A stretch of DNA of 7,185 nt from Deltaproteobacteria bacterium (lineage in GTDB: Bacteria; Myxococcota_A; Bradymonadia; UBA7976; VGTA01), in assembly GCA_016874875.1 (NCBI GenBank), contig VGTA01000152.1, positions 1-7,185 of the forward strand, given 5' to 3'. Below the pieces are notes generated by a model that ran no database searches, was not told the origin of the DNA, and saw only the letters and a list, made by a program, of their open reading frames with translations. This document shows, in pieces, positions 1 through 5,146 of the stretch; within the stretch, counting starts at the first letter, position 1; every line of letters begins with the position of its first letter. A program made the translations under genes and the position numbers.

Positions 1-60
1 GGCCCTCCGCAAGCGCAGCACAAACGACAGCGGGATCAGCGGGGGGCGGGGAGGCCGCAT
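1..60 (-). CDS. Possible start of a further minus-strand gene, cut by window edge
   Basis: Reading leftward, an ATG at 60-58 opens a frame that stays open to the window edge and gives 20 residues: MRPP, then a Pro- and Arg-containing stretch, then a short hydrophobic run (PLIPLSFVL), then basic residues. A purine-rich GAGGAGG directly abuts the ATG, so ribosome-binding sequence exists but the spacing is short. It lies 84 bp beyond the Nudix stop on the same strand and could be the next gene of the unit. Twenty codons are too few to assign a family. In DNA this GC-rich an open frame of this length is expected by chance, so this is only a candidate. Confidence 0.2.
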   Translation of the reverse strand, partial: MRPPRPPLIPLSFVLRLRRA

Positions 61-144
61 CCTCCTCGTCGTGCGATCACGTCGCCAGCGCCGCGCGCTA
101 GAAAAGAGCGGGGGCGGGGGCGGGGGCGGGGGGCTCTGGGGGGC
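61..144. other. Intergenic spacer with G-tract array (possible G-quadruplex)
   Basis: This is the spacer downstream of the Nudix stop codon. The plus strand carries G-runs of 5, 5, 5 and 6 bases separated by single C residues (110-133), and another G6 at 138-143. Four or more G-tracts with one-base loops are the classical pattern for a very stable intramolecular G-quadruplex, here on the template strand of the leftward gene. A small inverted repeat (AGCGC, 3-nt loop, GCGCT; 87-99) lies beside it, but no U-run follows it on either strand, so it is not a standard intrinsic terminator. Whether the G-tract array has a role in ending transcription is inference. Confidence 0.45.
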
Positions 145-1071
145 TTAATATGACGTGACGAGCCGCAGGGGCGCCTTGGGGTCGCTCAGGGGCCGCGTGA
201 GCCGGTGCACTGGCGAGGAGGGCGCGGGGCGGTACACGGGCGCCGCGGCGGCGGTCGGGGACGCTGGGGCGGCGTTGTCGCCTCGGTACCCCTCGTCTCC
301 CGGTAGGCAGAGCGCGAACAGGTCGCGCGCCTCGTCCCGGAGCAGCGTGGGGCAGATGGGCGCCGCTCCCTCACTCCCCTCGCCCCCCTCGCCCCCCTCC
401 CCCGGCGCCCACCCCGCTAGGGCGCGGGCGAGCGGGGCGGGGGCGCCGGTGAGGGCGGCGGCGTGGAGGGCGGGGAGGGCGGGGCGGGCGCAGAGGGCGG
501 CGAGGTCGTGGAGCAGGCGAATCGTGGGCGGCGCGAGCTCCACGCGCCCCTCGCGGTAGGCGCTCAGCGCCTCGGCGGGGGACCACCAGCCCCCCTCCAC
601 CACCTCGGCGCCGTCTACGCGCGGCGCGGGGGCGCGGGGGAGGGCGAGGAGCCAGAAGCTCGTGTGGAAGCGCTTGGGGAGGCGCGCGGGGGTGAGCCAC
701 CGCCCCACGCAGCGCGCGGCGGACTCCTCCGCGGCGGTGAGCGTGAGCCCCGCCTCCTCCTCGGTCTCGCGCGCGGCGCACCGGCGCTCGGCGCGGGCGG
801 CGGCGGGGGAGTCAAAGCCCCACGCGGCCCACCCGCGCCCCTCTCCCGCCTCGCCCGCCTCGTCGGCCGCCGCGCCGCGGGCGTCCTCGGGCTCGAGCCG
901 CCCCCCAGGGAACACGAGCGCGCTGGGCATGAAGCTCGCGGTCGGTGAGCGCTTGAGGAGCAGCACGCGCCCGCACGCCTCGCCCGCCTCGCCCGCCGTG
1001 AGGGCGAGCAGGATCAGGGAGGCGGAGCGGGCGGGGGGCGCGGGGGGCGCGGGGGGCGGGGGGGGGGTCAC
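145..1071 (-). CDS. NUDT19-like Nudix hydrolase
   Basis: The 308-residue protein starts at a GTG that overlaps the upstream transporter's TGA (GTGA, 1071-1068). The frame stays open further upstream, but that part runs through the transporter gene and is Arg/Gly-rich shadow sequence. The N-terminus is Pro/Ala-rich (about 2-14). The Nudix core begins with a beta strand (VLLLKRS, 36-42), then SFMPSALVFPGGRLEPED (46-63). The Nudix box is split by about 30 Ala/Glu/Gly-rich residues before RETEEEAGL (101-109), which supplies the metal-binding glutamates. An inserted Nudix box, the FMP..VFPGG segment, a later LTP..LPKRFHTSFW (127-140) and ELAPPT (178-183) are typical of the NUDT19/RP2 group, whose mammalian members cleave CoA and related diphosphates. 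The true bacterial substrate is unknown. A GEG-repeat linker (224-234) leads to a C-terminal tail with CPTLLRDEARDLFALCLPGDEGYRGD. It is the last recognisable gene of the leftward unit. Family call strong, substrate weak. Confidence 0.88.
   Translation of the reverse strand: MTPPPPPAPPAPPARSASLILLALTAGEAGEACGRVLLLKRSPTASFMPSALVFPGGRLEPEDARGAAADEAGEAGEGRGWAAWGFDSPAAARAERRCAARETEEEAGLTLTAAEESAARCVGRWLTPARLPKRFHTSFWLLALPRAPAPRVDGAEVVEGGWWSPAEALSAYREGRVELAPPTIRLLHDLAALCARPALPALHAAALTGAPAPLARALAGWAPGEGGEGGEGSEGAAPICPTLLRDEARDLFALCLPGDEGYRGDNAAPASPTAAAAPVYRPAPSSPVHRLTRPLSDPKAPLRLVTSY
376..403 (-). repeat. 9-bp-periodic G-rich repeat in the Nudix gene (Gly-Glu-Gly linker)
   Basis: On the coding strand four G-runs (5, 6, 6 and 4 bases) are separated by A, CGA and CGA. 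They encode part of the Gly-Glu-Gly linker between the Nudix core and the C-terminal tail. Because the G-runs are on the mRNA-sense strand, the transcript itself could form a G-quadruplex here, and the repeat is prone to length change in steps of three codons. Confidence 0.6.
1058..1067 (-). repeat. C10 homopolymer right after the Nudix start codon
   Basis: On the coding strand the Nudix gene begins GTGA followed by ten consecutive C residues (plus-strand G10 at 1058-1067). The tract is followed by further CCCCCC blocks spaced by GCG or G, together encoding the Pro/Ala-rich N-terminus. The gain or loss of one base here would shift the reading frame within the first few codons. Confidence 0.85.
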
Positions 1072-2519
1072 AGGAGCGCCCCCGCCACCGCCCCCGTCAT
1101 CAGCGCCGCGAGCGTGCCGCCCGCCATCGCGCGCAGCCCGAGGCGCGCGAGGTCGGCGCGGCGCCCAGGGGCGAGGCCGCCGATGCCGCCGATCTGGATG
1201 GCGATGGAGCCGAAATTGGCGAACCCGCACAGCGCGTAGCTCGCGATCACCAGCGCGCGCGGCGAGATCGACCCCTGCGCGGCGAGCTGCTGGAGCTGCT
1301 GGTAGGCGACGAACTCGTTGAGCACCGTCTTGACCCCCAAGAGCCGCCCCACCGCCACCGCCTCGTCCAGCGGCACGCCGATCACCGCCGCGAGCGGCGC
1401 GAACAGGTACCCGAAGAGACTCTCAAAGGTGAGCGCCCCCCACAGCGCCGGCGGCGCGAGGGGGGCGGGGAGGGCGCCGCCGAGGGGCGCGAGCGCCTCC
1501 ACGCAGCCCCGCGCCGCCTCCCAGCGCGCCGAATCGGGCGCGCACGCCCCCTGCGCGCTCAGGTCGACGCCGGCGGCGGCCAGCGCCGCCCAGTAGTCGG
1601 CGAGGGCGCCGTGGTGCTGCAGGAGACTCGGCAGCGAGAGGGCGTAGTTGAGCATCGCCACGAGCGCCACGAACGCGAGCAGCATCGCCCCCACGTTCAT
1701 CATCAGCGCCAGCCCCTCCCCCGCCCCGCGCGCGGCGGCGTCGATCACGTTGGCGTCGAGGCGCTCCACCTTGAGCGCGGCGCCCGCCCGCGTCTCCGAC
1801 TCCTCCGTCTCGGGCAGCATCACCTTGGCCACCACCAGCGCCGCCGGCGCCGACATCACCGACGCCGCCATCAGGTGCCCGGCGATCCCGGGGAAGTGCG
1901 GCTCCAAGAACGCCACGTACACCGCCATCACCCCCCCCGCCACCGTGGCGAACCCGCCCACCATCACCACCATCAGCTCCGAGCGCGTCATGCCGTTCAC
2001 GTAGGGGCGAATCATCAGCGGCGCCTCGGTCTGCCCCACAAAGATGTTGGCGGCGGCGCTCAGCGTCTCGCTCCCCGACGTCCGCATCGTGCGCTGCATC
2101 AGCCACGCGATCCCGCTCACCACCCGCTGCATCACCCCGAGGTGATACAGCACCGCCATCAGCGACGAGAAGAAGATGATGCTCGGCAGCACCCCAAAGG
2201 CGAGCGTCTTGAGCAGCGAGTCTTGGAGCTGGTCGTAGGCGCCAAAGATCAGGCGCGTGCCCGCCTCGGTGAAGCCCATCACCTTGGTGAAGGCCGCGCT
2301 CACCACGTCAAACAGCGGGCGCCCCACGGGCGTCCGCAGAATCAGCCCCGCGAACGCGAACTGCAGCCCCACCCCGATCCCCACCAGCCGCCAGTCCACG
2401 CGCCGGCGGTCGCTCGAGAGCAGATACGCGAGTCCCACGAGCGCGCACACCCCCCCCACCGACGTGAGGCGCTCGGTGAGCGTGGTGGCCAGCGCCGCGC
2501 CGCCCAGCGGGCCGCTCAT
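1068..2519 (-). CDS. Concentrative nucleoside transporter (CNT / NupC family)
   Basis: This 483-residue polytopic inner-membrane protein should import nucleosides by cation symport (H+ or Na+; not decidable here). CNT hallmarks are in order: an N-terminal hydrophobic region (about 20-65), FGVLPSIIFFSSLMAVLYHLG (108-128), the first re-entrant hairpin with GQTEAP (162-167; nucleoside-contacting Gln-Thr-Glu), VGGFATVAGGVMAVYV (187-202), the LTFESLFGYLFAPLA block (363-377), NEFVAY (401-406; substrate-contacting Glu402) and YALCGFANFGSIAIQIGGIG (428-447; Asn435 and Ser438 match the ligand-binding Asn/Ser of structurally known CNTs). It is longer than the roughly 400-residue E. coli NupC mainly because of an insertion at about 299-358, between the helix ending near 295 and the LTFESL block. 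The ATG lies in an ATGA overlap with the preceding hydro-lyase stop and no good Shine-Dalgarno stands before it, so translation probably depends on coupling. Its own stop overlaps the Nudix start. Confidence 0.95.
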   Translation of the reverse strand: MSGPLGGAALATTLTERLTSVGGVCALVGLAYLLSSDRRRVDWRLVGIGVGLQFAFAGLILRTPVGRPLFDVVSAAFTKVMGFTEAGTRLIFGAYDQLQDSLLKTLAFGVLPSIIFFSSLMAVLYHLGVMQRVVSGIAWLMQRTMRTSGSETLSAAANIFVGQTEAPLMIRPYVNGMTRSELMVVMVGGFATVAGGVMAVYVAFLEPHFPGIAGHLMAASVMSAPAALVVAKVMLPETEESETRAGAALKVERLDANVIDAAARGAGEGLALMMNVGAMLLAFVALVAMLNYALSLPSLLQHHGALADYWAALAAAGVDLSAQGACAPDSARWEAARGCVEALAPLGGALPAPLAPPALWGALTFESLFGYLFAPLAAVIGVPLDEAVAVGRLLGVKTVLNEFVAYQQLQQLAAQGSISPRALVIASYALCGFANFGSIAIQIGGIGGLAPGRRADLARLGLRAMAGGTLAALMTGAVAGALL

Positions 2520-4525
2520 CGCGCGCCCGCCGTGAGGTAGGCGAAGGAGCGCTGCTGGTGCGCCTTGAGCGTGGGCACGATCCCCCCCTCCTCGTTGAGT
2601 CGCACCACCATCGGGCTCGGCGCGCGCGCCTCAAAGCGCTGCTCGCCCACAAAGAGCTCCCCCGTGGCGAGGTGGGCGCGCACCCGCGCCTCCCCCCCCG
2701 CCGCCGCCGCCGCGCGCACCGCCTCGTAGAACGCCTCGTCCGTCACCTGCAGGTAGGGGAGCGCCTCGTTGACGAGGTTGCGCTTGTGGATAAAGGCGTA
2801 GCTCTTGGCGATCACCAGGCGCACCCCCGCGCCCTTGAGCGCCCACACCGCGTGCTCGCGGCTCGAGCCGCTGCCCCAGCCCTCCCCCGCCACGATGACG
2901 TGAGCGCCCGCGCGCGCCCGCGCCGCGAACCCCGGCGCCACGTAGTGGAAGCAGCGCTCGCCGAGCTCGGCGAGGTCGGTGAGGTGGCAGAAGTCGCCCG
3001 GGATGATCGCGTCGGTGTCCACGTGGTCCCCAAACACCTGCGCCGCCCCCTCCACCACCCCGGCGGCGCCCCCGCCCGCCGCGCGCTCCCCGCTCAGGTC
3101 GAGGGGCGCCTCCTCGATGGGCGCCGGCGCGCTCAGGCGCACCTCCGCCGCGGGGAGGTCGTGGCGCCCGAGCAGGCGCGCGAGGCGGTCGCGGTCCACC
3201 CCGTCGAGCCACGGGCGCGGGTCCTCCACCGTGAGCGACAGCGCCGAGGCGGCCACCGTGGCGGCGGAGGCGAGCCAGGCGAGCGAGCCGGCGCCCATGC
3301 GGTTCTGGTAGTTGCGATTCTGGCTGGTGATCCACACCTCGCCCTGCCCCGCGCGCTCGCTGGCGATCCCGAGGCACATGCTGCACCCGGGGACCCCCAC
3401 CTTAAAGCCCGCGCGCTCGTACACCTCGGCGAGCCCCGTCTCGCGGAGGTGCTGGGCGATGCTCAGGTCCCCGGGAATCACCAGGCGCTTGCCCTCCGCC
3501 GCCGCCGCGGGCGCCGCCCCCCCCTTGAGCGCCTGCTCGAGCACCAGCCCCGCGAGCACCAGCTCCTCCTCCGTGGTGGTGCACGCGCCGATGAACGCGC
3601 CGTCGAGCGCCATGCCGCGCACCTCCGAGAGGTTGCGCACGTTGTCGGGCGAGAACGGCTTGGCCACCTGCGGCTCCATGCGGCTGAGGTCGAGCTCGTA
3701 GCGCCCCACGTACTCGGCGCCCTCGTCGGCGCGGAAGTAGCGCGCCTCGGCGCGCTGCGCCTCGGGGCGGCGCGCCAGCCACGCCGCCACCTGCTCGTCG
3801 GCCTCAAACACCCCGTTCAGCCCGCCGAACTCGGCGGTCATGTTGGCGATGGTGAAGCGCATGTCGGGGGTGAACTGCGCGAGGCTGCCCTTGTACTCCA
3901 CCGACCGCTCCATCGCCACCGTGTTGCGCCCGAGGTCGCCGAGCGTGCGGAGGATCACGTCCTTGCCCGTGAAGCCAAAGGGGATCGCCCCCGAGTACAC
4001 CACCTCGATCGCCTCCGGCACCTCGATCCACGACTCCCCGAGCACCATCGCCACCGTCACGTCCGCCCCGCCGAGCCCGATGGCGAACGCGCCCACGCCG
4101 CCGTGGCTGCTCGTGTGGCTGTCGGCGCCGAGGACGAGCTGACCGGGCTGCACGAGGTCGCGGTAGAACTTGGTGTGCAGGATCGTCTCGTTGGCGTCAT
4201 AGAAGTGCGTGAGGTCGCGCTCCCGCGCGAAATCGCGCGACATCTGCGTGAGCTTCTTGGCCTTGGGGTCCTCGATCAGCGTCACGGGGTCCACGGTGTG
4301 GTCCACGGCGAGATAGAAGCGGTCCTTGTTGTAGAGGGCGGGGCGCCCGAGGGCGGCGTAGGTCTGCTCCATGCCGTTCCAGGCCAGCTCGCTGGCGATG
4401 GTCCAGTCCACGCGCACCCGCACGAGGTCGCCCGCGCGCAGCCCCTCGCGGAGCCCGCCGGGGCTCGTGATCGCGTGGGCGTAGAGGATCTTCTGCGTGA
4501 GGGTCATGGGGCGGCGCTGGGTCAT
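2516..4525 (-). CDS. Aconitase/isopropylmalate-dehydratase-family hydro-lyase (fused large and small subunits)
   Basis: The 669-residue [4Fe-4S] enzyme should catalyse dehydration/rehydration of a hydroxy-carboxylic acid. Residues 1-430 match the large (LeuC-type) part: LTQKILYAHA (9-18), VDH (74-76), GADSHTSSHGGVGAFAIGLG (133-152), FTGKD (185-189), Cys315 in GACTTTEEEL, Cys381 and Cys384 in PGCSMCLG (three cluster ligands), and NRNYQNR (403-409; conserved Asn and Arg active-site residues). After a linker rich in Ala/Gly/Glu (about 465-495), residues 497-669 are the LeuD-type swivel domain: GDHVDTDAIIPG (499-510), GSGSSREHA (551-559; substrate-binding Ser-Ser-Arg) and GGIVPTLKAH near the end. 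Aconitate, isopropylmalate, homoaconitate and dimethylmalate are all possible substrates. The usual SCTN cluster motif is ACTTT and the substrate loop after IIP reads GDFCHL, so I leave the substrate open. The ATG at 4525 was chosen because upstream codons are Pro/Arg-rich junk overlapping the ferredoxin; an ATG at 4507 (MTLTQK) is also credible and fits the family N-terminus. Confidence 0.93.
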   Translation of the reverse strand: MTQRRPMTLTQKILYAHAITSPGGLREGLRAGDLVRVRVDWTIASELAWNGMEQTYAALGRPALYNKDRFYLAVDHTVDPVTLIEDPKAKKLTQMSRDFARERDLTHFYDANETILHTKFYRDLVQPGQLVLGADSHTSSHGGVGAFAIGLGGADVTVAMVLGESWIEVPEAIEVVYSGAIPFGFTGKDVILRTLGDLGRNTVAMERSVEYKGSLAQFTPDMRFTIANMTAEFGGLNGVFEADEQVAAWLARRPEAQRAEARYFRADEGAEYVGRYELDLSRMEPQVAKPFSPDNVRNLSEVRGMALDGAFIGACTTTEEELVLAGLVLEQALKGGAAPAAAAEGKRLVIPGDLSIAQHLRETGLAEVYERAGFKVGVPGCSMCLGIASERAGQGEVWITSQNRNYQNRMGAGSLAWLASAATVAASALSLTVEDPRPWLDGVDRDRLARLLGRHDLPAAEVRLSAPAPIEEAPLDLSGERAAGGGAAGVVEGAAQVFGDHVDTDAIIPGDFCHLTDLAELGERCFHYVAPGFAARARAGAHVIVAGEGWGSGSSREHAVWALKGAGVRLVIAKSYAFIHKRNLVNEALPYLQVTDEAFYEAVRAAAAAGGEARVRAHLATGELFVGEQRFEARAPSPMVVRLNEEGGIVPTLKAHQQRSFAYLTAGAR

Positions 4526-4584
4526 AGAGGACTCGCGGGGGCGTGAGGGGAGGGGAGGGGGGGCGAGCCCCCATATTGACCCGC
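4526..4584 (-). other. Intercistronic spacer with polypyrimidine tract and small hairpin
   Basis: These 59 bp lie between the ferredoxin stop and the hydro-lyase ATG. In the transcript there is a GGGGG-CUCG-CCCCC stem-loop (plus-strand 4559-4572) followed by a long C/U-rich tract. The plus (template) strand correspondingly shows G-runs at 4537-4541, 4547-4550, 4552-4555 and 4557-4563, compatible with a G-quadruplex. No U-run follows the hairpin, so it does not look like an intrinsic terminator and read-through is expected. Only a weak GCGAG (plus-strand 4532-4536) lies before the hydro-lyase start. Confidence 0.5.
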
Positions 4585-4968
4585 TCAGCGCCCGCCCGCA
4601 AGACCTCCCGTCGGCGCGCGCCGCGCCCGGGGGCGGGGCAGCTCGAGGCGCGCGGGGCCCGTCACCCGCGCCTGACAGCACAGGCGCTCCCCCGTGAGGT
4701 GAAAGATGTTGCCGAGGCGGTCGCGCTCGAGGGGCGTGGGAGGCGTGAGAGTCCCCTCGAGCACCACCAGCTTACAGCGCACGCAGGCGCCCATCCCGTG
4801 GCACAGCGTCTCCACCGGGGCGCCGCAGGCGCGCGCCACCGCAAAGAGCCCCTCCCCCGCCCGCGCATGCGCCCGCCACTCCTCGTCACCGCGCACAAAG
4901 ACCACCTCGTGCTCATCGCGCCCGCCGCCAGACACGCCGCCAGACACGCCGCCAGACACGCCGCTCAT
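4585..4968 (-). CDS. [2Fe-2S] ferredoxin, plant/adrenodoxin fold superfamily
   Basis: The 127-residue protein is a small soluble electron carrier, probably cytoplasmic because no signal peptide is seen. Its cluster-binding loop is LCHGMGACVRC: Cys56, Cys62 and Cys65 in C-x5-C-x2-C spacing. The fourth ligand is expected at Cys98, in LCCQARV just before the conserved Gln; the adjacent Cys97 is an extra cysteine. The core starts at about residue 20 (EHEVVFVRGDEEWRAHA, the usual first beta hairpin). Residues 2-16 are a Ser-Gly-Gly-Val repeat and the tail (112-127) is Arg/Gly-rich; both look like disordered additions. The ATG at 4968 has a clear Shine-Dalgarno (GGAGAG, 4 bases away). The frame stays open upstream to 5094, but that sequence runs through inverted repeats and lacks family similarity. 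It heads the leftward unit, 59 bp before an Fe-S hydro-lyase, which suggests a redox or cluster-maintenance link. The physiological partner is unknown. Confidence 0.92.
   Translation of the reverse strand: MSGVSGGVSGGVSGGGRDEHEVVFVRGDEEWRAHARAGEGLFAVARACGAPVETLCHGMGACVRCKLVVLEGTLTPPTPLERDRLGNIFHLTGERLCCQARVTGPARLELPRPRARRAPTGGLAGGR
4924..4959 (-). repeat. Three perfect 12-bp tandem repeats in the ferredoxin N-terminus
   Basis: The plus-strand unit GCCGCCAGACAC occurs three times without mismatch (4924-4935, 4936-4947, 4948-4959), followed by a 5-base partial copy. On the coding strand it encodes the four-residue period Ser-Gly-Gly-Val. The 12-base unit preserves frame, so copy-number changes would only lengthen or shorten the N-terminal tail. 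Confidence 0.92.
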
Positions 4969-4972
4969 AGCG

Positions 4973-4978
4973 CTCTCC
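4973..4978 (-). promoter_or_regulatory. Ribosome binding site of the ferredoxin gene
   Basis: GGAGAG on the minus strand lies 4 bases before the ATG at 4968 (6 bases counted from the GGAG core). It is the clearest Shine-Dalgarno in the leftward unit and decides the ferredoxin start. Confidence 0.7.
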
Positions 4979-4984
4979 GCTTCT

Positions 4985-5023
4985 GCCCCGCGCGGGGCCT
5001 TAACGCGGCGCGCGACGCGCCGC
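4985..5023 (-). promoter_or_regulatory. Two adjacent perfect inverted repeats in the ferredoxin leader
   Basis: The first is the 14-bp perfect palindrome GCCCCGCGCGGGGC at 4985-4998. The second pairs GCGGCGCG (5005-5012) with CGCGCCGC (5016-5023) across a 3-nt loop. Both lie between the likely promoter area and the ferredoxin ribosome binding site; the nearer one ends 6 bases from the GGAGAG. They may be stem-loops in the leader RNA or protein-binding operators. The short TTAA between them is the only A/T-rich break. In GC-rich DNA short GC palindromes arise fairly easily, so function is inferred only. Confidence 0.5.
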
Positions 5024-5146
5024 CCTCCACAGACTCTATACACAAATCCACTCGTCAAGTTGTGCGAGGCGCTTATAGGTGGTAAACATCGCACCTTGAC
5101 ACTCAGGGGCCCCCCTCACAAACAGCCCACATCACGAGATTTGCCA
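5024..5146. promoter_or_regulatory. Divergent promoter region between ferredoxin unit and ftsH
   Basis: This stretch is visibly richer in A/T than the surrounding genes, as expected of a promoter region between divergent starts. Rightward, TTGACA at 5096-5101 is a perfect -35 hexamer; 17 bases further the -10 position reads CAAACA (5119-5124), which is poor. Leftward, TTGACG sits at 5058-5053 on the minus strand, and TATAGA (plus-strand 5035-5040) follows after only 12 bases, too close for a standard pair. The two TTGAC boxes form an inverted pair pointing away from each other. A GGGGCCCC palindrome (5106-5113) lies in the rightward spacer. The ftsH start has only a weak GAG 8 bases upstream. 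Exact start sites cannot be fixed from sequence. Confidence 0.45.

Noticed and set aside
87..99. Small GC hairpin near the left edge as an intrinsic terminator
   Set aside because: The stem is only 5 bp and no U-run follows on either strand; the T-rich bases precede it on the minus strand.
1072..1230. N-terminal extension of the Nudix gene to an upstream ATG at 1230
   Set aside because: The 53 extra residues are Arg/Pro/Gly-rich and overlap the conserved C-terminus of the transporter in another frame. The GTG at 1071 gives the same kind of 4-base overlap seen at the other junction.
1611..2540. A 309-codon plus-strand open frame opposite the transporter
   Set aside because: Its product is an Arg/His/Pro-rich string without hydrophobic core or motifs, whereas the minus strand encodes a clear CNT transporter over the same bases.
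2558..4546. A 662-codon open frame on the plus strand opposite the hydro-lyase
   Set aside because: It mirrors the hydro-lyase gene and its translation is an Arg/His/Leu/Val-rich composition with no family motif. In DNA with nearly all G/C third positions, antisense frames lack stop codons, so its length is not evidence of coding.
4559..4572. Terminator between ferredoxin and hydro-lyase
   Set aside because: The GGGGG/CCCCC stem is followed by a C-rich tract, not by U residues, so termination is unlikely and co-transcription remains the simpler reading.
4526..4681. N-terminal extension of the hydro-lyase to an ATG at 4681
   Set aside because: The extra 52 residues overlap the ferredoxin gene and show no family similarity. 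The family N-terminus (MTLTQKIL-like) begins at 4507-4525.
4969..5094. N-terminal extension of the ferredoxin to an ATG at 5094
   Set aside because: The extension would run through the two inverted repeats and the promoter-like A/T-richer stretch. The ATG at 4968 has a good Shine-Dalgarno and leaves a normal-length ferredoxin.
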